Below are positions 32,714-46,700 of a stretch of DNA of 64,000 nucleotides, piece after piece (position 1 is the first letter of the stretch; every line of letters starts with the position of its first letter). Source of the DNA: Adineta ricciae (lineage: Eukaryota > Rotifera > Eurotatoria > Adinetida > Adinetidae). Under the pieces are notes generated by a model, which had not been told where the DNA came from, searched no databases, and worked only from the letters and a program-made list of their open reading frames with translations. Where the stretch lies: assembly GCA_905250025.1 (NCBI GenBank), contig CAJNOJ010000045.1:186001-250000 (forward strand), given 5' to 3'. A program made the translations under genes and the position numbers.

Positions 32714-34141
32714 ATGATGAATATTCTTTCGATCTTCTTCGTGATTTGTTTGATAATATTGTATGTCAACGCCGCACCTTCATTCCCATTCAATAATACT
32801 GGAACAAGTATGTACAGAGCTCGACAAGGTTGACTCTAGAAACTTATTTTAGATTTTGCTTCAGTTGCAAATGGTAAGTTAAATGATGAACCAATTTGCA
32901 AAACTGACGACGGACGACGTAAGTTGTGTTTGCTTCTTCTCATCGGGCATTTCATTTTGTACGGAGAATCTTCTAGTTGAAATTCCTATCAATGGTAAAT
33001 TTCGTTCGAGTGCGAATCCATGTAGAGGTAAACGATAGATTGAGTTGATCATTCTCAATTGTTTTGCGCGATGTTTGTAGTGTGTACATGCACGGCGACG
33101 GGCCTATTATGCGAGGACATATGTGAGCCATCAACGACAACAACAACAACAACCACCGGTACGTTCTTCGGATAACTTGCATGTTTGAATATGATGATAG
33201 TTTTGCTAGAATCGACAACAACCACAACGACAGCAAGCTCGTCTACAACAACAGTGCACGATCACAGTTCACTGTTACCACCTTCTTCGACATTTCCAAA
33301 TGCTACATCATCTAATAATGGTCACAATACAAGTTCGTCATCGTCGATGGGCAACCCTGATGATGATTTATCAACGACTCCCTGTGCACGAGCTGTAGCC
33401 GCACGTGAATATGCATATCTTGACTGCAGTGAAGTTTATCTAGCTGGAAAACGTACCAATGGGGTATATGAAATTTGGTGAGTGATATTCATTCTTCTTT
33501 TCCTTGAAAATATTCGTCTGTTGTCGAATAGGCCTCGAACAAGCCCGAGACCATTTCGTGTGTTATGCGATATGGAGAAAGATGGCGGTGGATGGACTGT
33601 CATTCAACGACGTGGAGAATTCAGTCAACAATCGAATTTCTTCGTTTCCTGGTCATCGTATAGACGCGGTTTCGGCGATTTAACGCGTGACTTCTGGCTT
33701 GGAAACGAAAAAATTCATGCGCTCACTTATCAAGATGAGTATCGTCTTCATATTGATCTAGAAGACTTCAATGATCAATCACGTTTTGTTGACTATGAAT
33801 GGTTTTTTATCACGAACGAGCAAACGAAGTATACATTGAATCTCGGCCGTTATATGACCACATCAACAGGTAAAGATTCGTTGTCCTACAATCGTGGTAT
33901 GCGTTTCACAACTCGTGATCAAGACAACGATCAATCGTCGAGTAATTGCGGAGAAAACTACAAAAGCGGCTGGTGGCATCAAGGGTGTACGTTAGCAAAT
34001 CTCAATGGTTTATATCTTCGTGGAAATGATTCGAGTGCTACAGGTGTTTTTTGGAATGATTGGTTAGGACCGAAATACTCCTTGAAAACATGTGCAATGA
34101 AAGTAAGACCAGTCGATTTTAATACTGAAATGCTTTCATGA
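32714..34141 (+). CDS. secreted fibrinogen-related protein, 388 aa, six exons
   Basis: Lectin-like fibrinogen-domain protein of the ficolin/tenascin/FREP type; such proteins bind acetylated sugars and often act in innate recognition. Exons with consistent phases: 32714-32807, 32853-32918, 32977-33027, 33081-33158, 33210-33477 and 33532-34141. A signal peptide ([20 protein letters not shown]) is followed by a short Cys-rich segment ([31 protein letters not shown] region). A Thr/Ser-rich, mucin-like linker encoded partly by an ACA repeat comes next, then the C-terminal fibrinogen domain from about residue 160. The domain shows [28 protein letters not shown] and the calcium loop region DQDNDQSSSNC with GWWHQGC. 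No coiled coil or collagen stretch is seen. A 5' copy lies at 55672-56621. Confidence 0.88.
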
Positions 34142-34763
34142 AACTGAAGACGACGTGTTCTTTTTTTTTTCTAATTTCTTTTTTGTACATTGTTTCACTT
34201 TCTTTTTCGAAATAAGACATGAATAAATAGCTCGTGACGCAAATCGATTGAAATCAGCTTTCATTTACTTTCAATAAGACTTGACAGAATACCCTGTCTT
34301 TTTTTAACCATGCACTTTGATCTAAGCCGCGACGAGGAGATTCTCAAGGTAACGTTTTTCTTTCTTCAAACTTCTTTTTTTCGTTCTGCTGTTTGGCAAA
34401 CCTTGGCGGTTAGCAAAAGTGCATAAATGCGCTGTATACATTAGCAAATAAGATTGAAACCAATCTCAACCTTTCTAGCATTCCATGACGATCGATCGAT
34501 CGATCGATCGGTATTGTACTACAAACAATCCGTAGTCGGTGCCTCTATTCTATTGGTTCAAATATGCAAAAGATAAGATGTATCGTGTGTGATTCATCTG
34601 ATAGTTATCTGTTTGTTCTGTGTGTTTTTTTGCAGTACCCATCTCTTTAATATGCATGTTTGTTTCGTTCTGTATTATATTTGGTATATTCTGGTTATTT
34701 GAGATAAAAAAATTTGGCGTTATCTTTCACAAATCTTCGCCCGTCTACTAGAACAGTAGGAAA
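34142..34763. other. intergenic spacer before VPS13
   Basis: It holds the 3' UTR of the fibrinogen gene (AATAAA-like at about 34222) and the VPS13 promoter. A short perfect ATCG tetranucleotide repeat lies at about 34490-34510. No coding frame. Confidence 0.5.
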
Positions 34764-37700
34764 ATGGTTTTCGAAAATATCGTCGGCTATCTACTGGACA
34801 AATACTTGGGCGATTATATTGAAAATTTAGATACAAAAAAGCTCAAAGTTGATTTATGGAGTGGTGAGTATAAACAAGTTGAGTGTCTCTATTTTCCAAA
34901 TTCAAGCGAATGATTTTTAGGCAAAGTCGAACTAAATAACCTTTATCTGAAACCAAATGCACTCGTATGTCAAATGAAGTTCTACACACAAGAAATCGGT
35001 TTTTTTTTCTAGGCTGATTTAAACCTTCCTGTAACCATATCTATTGGTTACCTCGGTGTGTAATTACCAACGTGTATTTGCGGTTTTATAGCGTAACGTT
35101 TTCTTTTCGTATAGAAAGATTAGTTCTGGAAGTACCATGGAAAAGCATTTATACATCGTCAACCAAAGCAACAGTCGATGGACTTTTTCTTCTAGTCGTA
35201 CCGAAAACTGGTTCGTTTGATCGAACACAGTGAAAGGAATGATGAATGACTAGTCGTTTTTTTCCTCTTTATAATAGAAGTTGAATACGATGCCAAACGC
35301 GATGAAAAGGAACAACATGAAGCAAAAATGAAAGAAGTCCATCTGGTCGAACAACTTCGAAAAGACAAAGAAGCTGAGAGTAATTAGCGCTAAAAGTTAT
35401 CTACATTAGTTCCAATTGTTCGTTGTAGAAAATAGCGATGCTCCAGCGACAAACAATGATACATACATGGAACGTATTCAGTTACAAATCATACGAAATT
35501 TGGAATTATCGATTCAAAATATTCACATTGTCTATGAAGATCGCTCAACGAAACCGAGCCATCCGTTTGCTGTTGGAATAACTCTCGATTATATAAAACT
35601 ACACGTACGAAATAGTTCTCATTCATTTGTAAATATTCGTGTATGATTTCATCTAGACGACGACTCCTGATTGGCAGCAAGCAATTCTCAAAGAAGATAC
35701 GCCATTGATCCATAAAGTAGGAACCTTCATTGATTGTGGGATTGAGTAGCATTGTTATCTACTTAGCTCGGCCAATTAAATGCATTTTCAATCTATTGGA
35801 ACACAGATGCTCAATCACGTTCAACACTATCACGCGCTGATATCATCGTAAGTTGGTATTCTCTCTTCTATTTTTGTTTTTCAAACCTTGCGATGATAGA
35901 AAAATTTACGAGAACGAATTGCAACCAACAATCGACAAGTTCCAAGTGATATGTCATATAGTAAACATAAGTCTTTGATTAGTTTCGGATTTAAGACTTC
36001 ATTTGATGTAGTTCTTCGACCGTTGAATGTTACGGCAAGAGTGATATTGGCCATGAAACCACGGCAGGAAAATTTTAAAAAGCCGATGTTCGATATCAAA
36101 GTTGATTTGGATGAAATTAGTTTAAATATCAATCGTAATCAGGTAAAGTCAAGTTCCTCGAATAGATTATCCACTCAACATTTTTGTTTAGTACTTAGAT
36201 GTATTGGATTTATTGGAATTTCAAGATTATCTGACCATTAAATCGAAATACATTAAATATCGTGGACGATCTATGCTGGAACAAAAATTAAGTCGGAAAA
36301 AGTAAGTCTACCGTGTTCGACCGAATGAATCATGTCATTGACCATCGATTTTTAGTTGGAAATTTGCCTATGAAGCTATTGTTAATGAGGAAGTTCGACC
36401 TCGATTCGATTGTTACAAATGGGAGAACATCAAAGCACATTTAGATCGGTGCAGAGCATATCGGAAACTTCATATTCAAGAATTGACAGGAAAACTAACA
36501 AATGAAGATAAACAACGCATTCAAGTAAATAGCATGAAGGAACATCTTCATGTTTCACGCGGTTTTATTTAGGAATTAGAGAAAAAACTAGATGTTTTCA
36601 ATCTGACCTACATTCGTCGTAAGGCGGAGATCGAAGCACGAAAGAAGAAGGAACAAGAACCAAAGACTTGGTGGGGAAGTGTGTCGAACTGGTGGGGCGG
36701 AAATACACCAAAAGATGATCCAAGTCTATATTTCTGATCGATTAGTTTCTTCAATAAAGTATTCTTGTTATTTAGGCCTTAGTTTAGAAGAAGTGATGAC
36801 TCCTGAAGAAAAGAAGAAACTCGATGATGCAATCGGGTATGAAGGAGAAGACAAGTCTACATCGACATACCCTGAAACAGTAAATCATTTCAATTGATTA
36901 TTTACCAAAATATAACGGCTTGATGTGTTTAGTACATCGATGTTGATCTAGCTATTCGTTTGAAGATGCTCGATGTAAATGTATGGTCAAAGATAAACGA
37001 CAATGATACGCAGTAAAGGAATAACCTATTAGTTTTACAGGATAACCTTTCAGACTGTTTTCAGATTCCAAATTATCACGCGAGCAACGATACCCGATAC
37101 AGGTTTAGCTTTCCGACGACGACCTGCAACGAACGCTATTGCGTATGTTGTGTAAACATATCGAGAAAAGCATCTATATACTGATTATATCTAGTGTATT
37201 TGTTGATTTGGGCTCGTTTCAAGTCGTTGGCATGGCTACAGACGGGCTGCAAACCACTACGTCGAATGAAAATCGGCCGGTACTCGTTCAACCGGTTCAC
37301 CGCTTGTCATCATCAAGTGAACAGAAATTGCTACAAATCGAGTTTGAAACCAATCCATTGGATAAATCAGGGGATTATCGTGTCAAAGTAGTAGCACAAT
37401 CTATGGAAGCGAAGTACAACGCTGTAAGAGGTTTCCCTTCAAGAAATTTTCAAATAGCTATTTATTTTCTATCTTGTAGCCAACAATTAACAAATTGGCG
37501 GAATGCTTCGAGCAAGATACTCAACGTAATCTACAAGGGTAATTCACACGAGATGAGCAACGAGAAAGACGTTTCGTGTTATTCTAGTGTGAAACAAGTG
37601 GCATATTCGACATACACAGATGTAAAACACCGTTCGTATATTCTCATGAAACATAATGTCGAGAAAATCAAAGTTTTGGATATCGATATTGATCTTCAAT

Positions 37701-40700
37701 CGTCATATTTTCTTCTCCCAGAAAATGGAGTTTTCCAAGAGTGAGAGATTTAGTTGTTTTTCTTATTAAGATTTGATTCATTTCTGTATCAGGGATGGAG
37801 CGTCGATTTGCATGGATCTTGGTCATTTGACATTGAAACGAGGAACAGTATCTGCCGACAGTGAAGATGAATTGACTGCGATAAAAAAAGCCGAAGTATG
37901 TCGTTGAATCTTTCAGCAAGCATTCATGTTTGTTTCGTAGAATATCGATGATGCTCGAGAGAAATCCTACACGCAGTTCAAACTTAAACTTGAAGATATT
38001 CAATTGATCTATGCCAACCGAAGTAAAACAGCGAAATCCATTTTTACTAGCCAGATATTATTCTCATTTTTATCTAGATGAAAGTTGGGAAAATGCTCGC
38101 AAAAACAAAAACACGCCGTTACATTTAATTAAACCAATGTCATTGGAGTTAGATGTGGGAAAATGCTTTTATAATGATGATGCTGTCCTACCTGCGTATG
38201 ATTCATATTCTTCTATGTTTTTTACGCAACATTCGCATTTTCTTTAGCTGGAAAGTTGCTGGAAATATTCCCAGTGTAGACCTGCGCTTATCCGATACGC
38301 GTCTGTTTCAAATTATGCATCATGTGCAATCGATTCCATTTCCGGAATCGAAAACTCCAACCATTACTGAAATACCCTATGAATCCGAAGTTCGTGAATG
38401 AGATTCGTCATTAGTGAAACGTTTTCTTCGTTGAATTTAGACATTACCTATGCAAGCATTGGTGAAAAATCCCGAAGAAACATTACAAGCTGTTGAAGGA
38501 ATGACACCGGTCAAGAAAACGAAGGAGAAAGTCGAAGCTGAAGAACAGCAGGAAAGTTCAAGCGCAGTCGAAGAGGAGAAACAATTTGAAGGACAATTAA
38601 CGCAGTTAGAAGCTATGTTTACATTAGATAAAGTAAAGGCAGAACTCCATCGATCAGCTAAACTCTTTTCTTCATCTGTCTCATCTAGATCGACATACAT
38701 ATCGATAAAGCGACAAGTGATACAAACATTGATGAACCATTCTTACGCGTAACACTTCAGTCAATCACTGCCAACACGAAAATCAAAACTTTCGATATGG
38801 AATTCAATGCATCTTTGGAAGATCTTATTGTCTATCACCAACAATTTATCGGCAAAGATAATCAAAAGTTACGATTGTTATCAGCCCAACTCGACAAAAA
38901 AAATGCGGGTGGCGATCAGAAACTAGTCAGCTTGTACTTTCTGCACACATCAGCGGAGAATCCATTGTTTTCATCACCAACGTATGATGGAATCGAGAAT
39001 CGAGCTCGCGTTCATTTCAGCAAACTTGTGGTGATGTTACAATTAGAGGCGCTTCTATCCATCTTCAAATTTCAAGATTCATTAATGAAAAAACTACCCG
39101 TTGATGTGAAGGATGACGCGACGAAACCAAAAGTCGAGGACGAAAACAAAGCTATCGAAAAAGCAGAAAAAGTTGTCAAGAAAAATGGTAAAAGTGACCA
39201 GGTATATTCGATAATCTAACTGGATGTCCATTTAGATGCTCCAACTACACCATCACTTACGATCAACGCTGATTTGGAAGAATTTCGAATTATACTTGCA
39301 ACGAAACAGGCTCGACTGTTCGATGTTCAAGTACAAGGTTTGTAAAGCAAATATTCTCTATCGATCATCATCGATTCATCTGCTGTTCACACAGGTATCA
39401 TAGCTAAAGTCGCCCAATCGTCTGAAAAGACACTAGTGAATTTGATTCTATCAGATTTACGTATTTTTGATCCATATAAAGAAGCACGATACCGAAAAGT
39501 ATGCGACAACGTCCACTATTTGAATGTAAAGCACGTTTGATTCCTTTTTTTCAAAGATTATTTCTCAACAAGGTGACGAGAAAGAATTATTGCGTGTTGA
39601 TCTGTCTCTTTTCAATCATCCCGAAGGAGTTGCGAAACCATTAGACTATTTCGACTGTGATGTTAAAGTTCAATTCGCAAAAGCGACGATTGTCTTTCTT
39701 TTCAAACATATCGGTGCACTTCTGGTAAACACTTTGTTTCACTTTCGAAACTCTTGTCTATCGTTCTTCTTTCTCTAGGGCTTTCTCGATACGTTGAATA
39801 TCACCAAAGCAGCACTTGATATTGCATCTACACAAGCTGATGCTGCCTATGAGCAAGTACAAAAACTTCAAGAGCAAGCATTTAAAGTTCATCTCGATAT
39901 TACCTTCAACGCACCGAATATCATTATTCCAACGAATTCTTACTCCGACGAAGCACTCTTTCTAGATTTGGGTAAATTGACGTTGAAAACGAGTTTTCGT
40001 GATGATCCAATCAAGGATCTTATCGAAGAACAGAACATTCAATTGGAAAATATTCTCGCTAGTCGGGTTAAGCTCGATCGAGATTATAATATTCTTGGTG
40101 AAGCTGTTCTACTTGAATGCGCAGAATTGAATGCGGTTGTTAATCGCTTGTTATTTCCGCAAAAAGCAAAAAGCCAACCGGGAGTATCAATTAATGTTCA
40201 ATGGGATTTAGTTCACGTAAATTCAGCGAAATTTTTTATATTTAATTGCACTTTTCTATTCATTGGTGTAGTTTCGATTGGCCAAAGATGATTATTCATG
40301 TGTAATGAAAGTTTTGATGGAGAACTTCTCGGAAAATGTCCGTGATGAAATGCAGGACAATACTCAAAATGAAAACTATCGATATATTCAAGATAAACAA
40401 GAAAAGGAAGAAGATGCGTTAAAGAATGCTGTCATTAAAAAACAAAAAGGTTGACAAAATCGATGAAATCATGTCGAGTAATGTTTCTATATTCATTATT
40501 TAGAATTACAAGGTGACGAAGTTATACCAACAATGAAACTTCGTGCACGGATCAGTAAATTAGCCTTGACGTTATATCTTGGCGAATCTGATTTGGTTCG
40601 TAACACTTTTTTTCATCAAAGGAACGATTCGTTTCTTCTGTCTGCCGTTTAGAGCACACGTCGTGGAGCACGAAATGATAATCTGAAGTTGGCTAATGTT

Positions 40701-43700
40701 GAAATCGATATACTCGAAGCAGTGTTCCGTCAACAATCTGATGGCAGTTATAAAGCAACAGCACGAGTTAAAAACTTCCTACTGGATGATCTACGAGAAA
40801 CGAATAAACCTGAAAGTGTAACGCGTATGATGGACAGACATTTCACTGTCGATCCCAACGCTCAAATGCTTGTGGCAACATTTGAATTCACACCTAAAAG
40901 TGCTACACAAAATATGGCTCGCCGAAAATGTAAGCAATTCCATCGACGAGTTTTTAGTTAAAATTGCCTTTCCGATAATTAGTGGTGGCACAGCTCGAAA
41001 GTCTTTATATTTGCATCAGTTTGGATTATTTAATGACGTTACAAGATTTCTTCATATCGGGTTTACCGTCTGGCAATGCGGAAACGAAACCTCAAGCAAT
41101 AACTACAACTGATCGAGTGGATCCTGATAGAATATCAGTTGCACAGGATACTAAATCATCGAACGCACCTGCGAAACCACCAACACCAGCAGCAAAACGT
41201 ATGAGTGTTCTTTGGGAAACGGTTGGATCTCCTTTTGAAAAGAAATTTTTCTTTTTTTTTAGCGGCAACACCAAATGCTGACGCAGAAGTTGAAACTGCA
41301 CTGGATGTGTTGGTAAAACATCCGGAAGTGATCTTACTGGAAGATCAACATAATGCCAATTCCAATTGTCTCGTACTTGATGTAAGTCATAGAGGGAGAG
41401 ATTTTGTTCACGTCACGGATCCTCTTCTTCTAGTTGGCATTGGAGATGCGTATGAATATCGTCAACGAAAAGTCGGAGTTGTCTGGCAGGCTGAGAGATC
41501 TAACCGTTTACAGTTCGAACTTTGCTGAATTGAAGAGCGCAGCTAATTCGCCATCGAAAGTTAAATATCGCGTAAGTAATACATAACTTGGCATCTTTCT
41601 CTACTGAACAGACGTTCTGATTCAGATTCTTCAACCAGCGAAAGCTGAGATTTGTATGTTAACAACTACTGAAGAGCAAAAAATTGATTTAAGAGTATCG
41701 GATATCATGGTCAGTATTGCACCAGCTGCTGTTCGTACTGTCATTGGCGTAATGAGTTCATTGGGAACACTCCAGGTTAGTTCAATCTTGATTGGACTCG
41801 TACGAATTTGAAGTGTGTAGGCAACAACAGAAGCTGAAGTGGAAAAAATCAATTCAAAATCCATCTTCGATCCGAAACCGTTCAAAGATGCCAACTTTTG
41901 GTTTACAAAAGGTTGACAGACATCAAATCGTTCATTTTTCTAAATACCCGTTCTATTGAATAGGTATTGAAGAGAAAGTGGAAGAGGTCGATGTACTGGA
42001 AACAGTGCGCGGCACACCGTCCCAACAGGGAGCCATTAAAGAAGAAGAAAATAAGATAAAAGAGCAAGAACAAACACCAGTTCAGAAACCTTTGGTTCAA
42101 CAAGTAAAGCATAGAATTTACTAACAGAATTTGTCTGACTATCTTCTTTTAGTTAATTTTCGTGTTGGAAACACTCGAGCTCAAACTCGAAGTTGGTTTA
42201 GGCGTGGTGACGAAGTCTGTGGTCGCTATGTGTTTGACCGGTCTAACTGCTAATATACTAAACTGGTCATCGAATGTAAATGCAAACTTGATTTCTTCTT
42301 ACTTCGAATTGACAGTTTTCCATGTGCCATAGATGAGTCTTCAATCAACGATGAATATCGAAGCAGCTTTGTACAATGAGCATGTCTTAGCTTGGGAACC
42401 GCTGATCGAACCTCTAACTGATGCGAGTGGTAAAACGTTTTCTCCATGGAGTTTGAATTGTTCAATTATACCCGTAAGTCATATTCCGTCCACGAAACAA
42501 ACTATGCATCAAAATTGGTTTTCGAGATGATAGAATATTTATGATCTTTTTAGCAAAACATCAATGATAAATATCGCATAAAAAGTATCTATTATGTATG
42601 TTGTCATATCACTAACCACGGTTGTTGATTTTTCTTTTCACGCACGAAAACTCTCACCCAACAAATTTATATCTATGTCGTAAAATTTACACTTTTTCTG
42701 TTTTCTTCCTTCATATCAGGCATTACCATTCACGGAAAAGAATGAATCATCGCTCATCAATGAACAACAGCGCAAAGAAGGCGTCCCATCATCCGGAGCA
42801 AAACAGTTGATCGTGGTTCGCGCAGATCAATGGCTAAATATCACCATAACGAAAACAGGTCTCGATCTCGTTCAACGTCTATCAGCACTTTTCAATGACG
42901 TTTACAACAAACGATTGCCACCATCCGACGACGATGATTTACCGTTATTATCTGTATGGAACAAAACCGGGCGAGAGTTGAGCATTGAGAATCTCACTGG
43001 TTTGCTTCTCAATGATCCATCGACAAAATCGATTACTCTCCAACCGAACGAATCTGCACCATTGACAGTCCATAATCCCAAACAACACCACGGACGACTT
43101 TCGGTTATCGAAGAGCAATCGCATAGAAATCCACAAGAATTTGCTGTTAAAGTACTTGTTCACTCATCGAATTCTTTGTTGAATAACCGAAAATCTGTTT
43201 TTTTAGTATCGTGATACACAAAAGACAGTCAGTATCAATCGCACATGGAAACGTGTTTATGAATTAGGTTCATCATTGATTCAAAGTTGGCCCATGCAAA
43301 TTCTTTGCGATGCTCAAGTGAAGAATGACCGCCGATGTATTATTCTTAGTTCAATCGTTCGAATTTTTAATAATACAACATTACCATTGGTTCTTCTGAA
43401 TGTTGACTCAGTGAATACGAAACATCATACAGACGTGGCACGAATTGAAGTTAATCAAGATTATTATGTTCCCATTGATCTACTATATAGCTCTTCGAAA
43501 TCATCGATATTCTTTTCGGTTGATGAGTGAGTTTCGATTGAAAGATATCAAGAGAAGGATTCAAAAATATTGTTCTAGGGGACAAGAAGATAAGGACTTC
43601 TTCTCATTCGATTGGATCAATGAATATTCAACAGAAAGAAAACTAAAACTCAAAACTGGCAAAGAAGCCAATTTTGTCGTAAGAACTATCAATGGAAAAC

Positions 43701-46700
43701 TTCCATATCTCTTGTCTCTCTTGCGTAGATTTTCAAAGAAATATCAGAAGCTCATTTCGAAAACATCGATACGATCGATCGCCCAGCATTTAATCTTCAC
43801 ATATATCCAGCTCTTCACTTAACTAATCTTTTACCAGTTGATATTCAATGCTCAGTGGATGTAAGTTAATCGCTACTTGTTTGCATGCGATTGCCAATGA
43901 AATATGTACCTATTTAGGATGTCGAATCAATCGAATTAAAACCCAGTCAATTACAGTTAATCACATCTGGCAATAAGAAATCTTCATTGAAATTTACTGT
44001 AGATAGTTGCTGATTTTTATCATTAGATTCGTTATGTTTTGTCTCGTAGATTCCATCGTATGATAATATCAGGTGGGTATCGGTACCAGTTGATCTGACA
44101 CAGGAGGGTCGAGGTGATTATAATGAACTTCCGGTAATCTTTCACAATGCTGATGATTCAAGTGCGCAACGGATCTTGGTAAAGAAAAGTCTATTCAATA
44201 AAATGGAACAATTTTTTTTGTTTTCTTTGTAAAGAGAATGGTCTTACGTGTTGATGCATATCATGAATCCTATCGTTTGTCGATTTATGCTTCGTTTTGG
44301 ATACTTAATCGTACGAATCTTAAACTTGAGTTTCAAGTAAGAAACCAGTCTTCATCGGCTACTGGATTGTATACTGTTGATATAGATTGAAAACAATCGA
44401 ATATGGATTGATCCTTTGGAAACACCCTTTTTAGTCTGCCCAGAAAAATTTGCCAGTGAAGCAAGTAAAAAGGTAAGATAGTTTCTAATTCAACAAACAA
44501 AATTTCCGAATTCATACCATTTAGGGACAAATCCGCGTCTGTGTAAATGAACAAATCGAATCCACCACGAACTGGTCAGAGAAATTCTCGATGGATGTCA
44601 TTAAAAGTACAGGTGTGGCTACTTGTAAAGTACCAAACGATCGAACATATATGGTAAATTAAAACGAGGAATAGAAAAGAAAGAATCACTTTTTCTGTCG
44701 AGTAGATCTGCGTGGATATTGTGACAAGTTCATTTGGCTTAACAAAGCTTGTGACACTTTCGCCGTCGATGATTGTCACAAATAAATCAAGTGTATGTTC
44801 GAAAGAGAGCCTTGAGAGTCAGTTGATATTCTCGATCTTTTCTTAGATTGGAATTGAAGTTGTTGAAATGGTTGCCAATAAAGAACAGGACACATGGAAA
44901 AAAATCGAACCTAATCAGGTAACGAAAACAAACTTGTTTTCATTTGTTTTACTTATTCGAAAATCGTGTAGCTGATTCCGTTTTGGCCTCGTAATATCAA
45001 AGATGGTGTCATGCATGTTCGCTACACCGACAATAATCAAGTCATGTCGACAGCATTTGTGACTAAACGAAAGCATCGAACACTCTTACGCATGGACGAT
45101 GAAGAACGACCAGCAATTAACGTCGAAGTTAATGCAACCGATTTCGACGGTGTTCGAGTCATTTTCGAAGACTACAAGATTGGAGATGCACCGATACTTG
45201 TTGTCAATTGTTTGAATAGTGAACCAGTTTCATTCAGTCAAGTCGGTGGTCCGTAAGTTTAATCAATTGATCACTTCGCACAAGAGCTCTTTATCATGTG
45301 TATTAGGCCTATACATACACAAGTTCTACCGGCATTGAGTTATGTTTACTTTACATGGCCGGACCCATTGAAAGAGAGAGAACTACACATATCATGTGGT
45401 TCAAAGAGTACACAAATTGGATTAACGGTAAGTGATTCGAGGAAGTTGTTATATTGATTTCCAATTGTGACTTTTAGCCTATATGTGGTTCGTTTGGCAA
45501 AGAAGGTCACCGTACTGTGAGCTACGCCATTTTCGTCGATGGTGTTCAAACCGTCTTACTTTTCTCAGACAATGTCAAAGTGATCGAAGCTGCGTCGGGT
45601 GTACGTATTTTTATTAGTTATGCTAACAAAAGAAAACGATCATGTGATAACTTTGTTTAGATCCCATCGTTAGCCGAATCGATGGATCAACGTATACAAA
45701 TTGGTATTCAGGATATCGGCATTTCGATTGTCAATGACATTACTCGAGAGGAAATGCTTTTCATCAGTTTGAATAAATCGAAAACTATTTGGACTGAAGC
45801 GAAAAAGTCTCGTGTTAAACCATTACCTGAAGACGTCAACACGCAATTAGAAGCTCTCTATCAAACACACATGCAGAAACGCGAAGCGAATCCAGACGAT
45901 AGAGAACTTCTCGTCGCTAAATACAGCAGTGAGAAATATCGAGTGAGAAGCTTGATCTTTCACCATAATCTAACCTATTCCGACTCTTCTTCAAAGGAAA
46001 TTCTCTTCGATGAAAACACCGCATTCTTGATTTCGACGAAGAATCGTCGAAAACATGCCAAACGACAAGCCCTAGATGGTCTCTGCATCGAATATGCATG
46101 GTCTGTATCAAATTCTGCATTGCACATACGCATCAATCGCGTGCAAATCGATAATCAACTCGGTTATACAATATTTCCTGTTATGTTCCACCCCGTCATA
46201 TCAAAAGCGGCCAAATCCGATCATGCTGAAAAAGCATTCATTGAATTGAGTATCTTCCAAACGAAATCGACACAATCGAATGTTGTCCAGTTCAAATACT
46301 TCAAATTACTTATACAAGAATTTGCCGTGAAGATCGATCAAGGCTTGATTGTTGCCATTCTTGCCTTCATGAAACAAGAATCTGTTCGTTGTTTTGAGTC
46401 ATTTTGATTTCATTCATTCTTGTTCGTGCTTAGAATGCGGGAGCACCAACAGTCAATATGGATGCTGATTTGGAACAAATTAAAAAACCATTGGACGTGA
46501 TTTTGAAAGCACAAATCGACACTCCATCGGGCGAAACAAAAATGTATTTTGATAACATACATTTATCTCCTTTGAAGGTACGTATTTTTGTTTGAGAGAA
46601 TCGGTTCGACATTAAGGAAGAGTTCTGTTTTTGTTAGATTCATGTCAGTTTTTCAATGCATGGAGCAAAACCAACCGATGAATTGCTAGCGGAGTATCCA

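Noticed and set aside
34490-34511. ATCG repeat as a regulatory operator or CRISPR-like array
   Set aside because: It is a short perfect tetranucleotide microsatellite with no spacers; nothing in the window resembles a CRISPR array.
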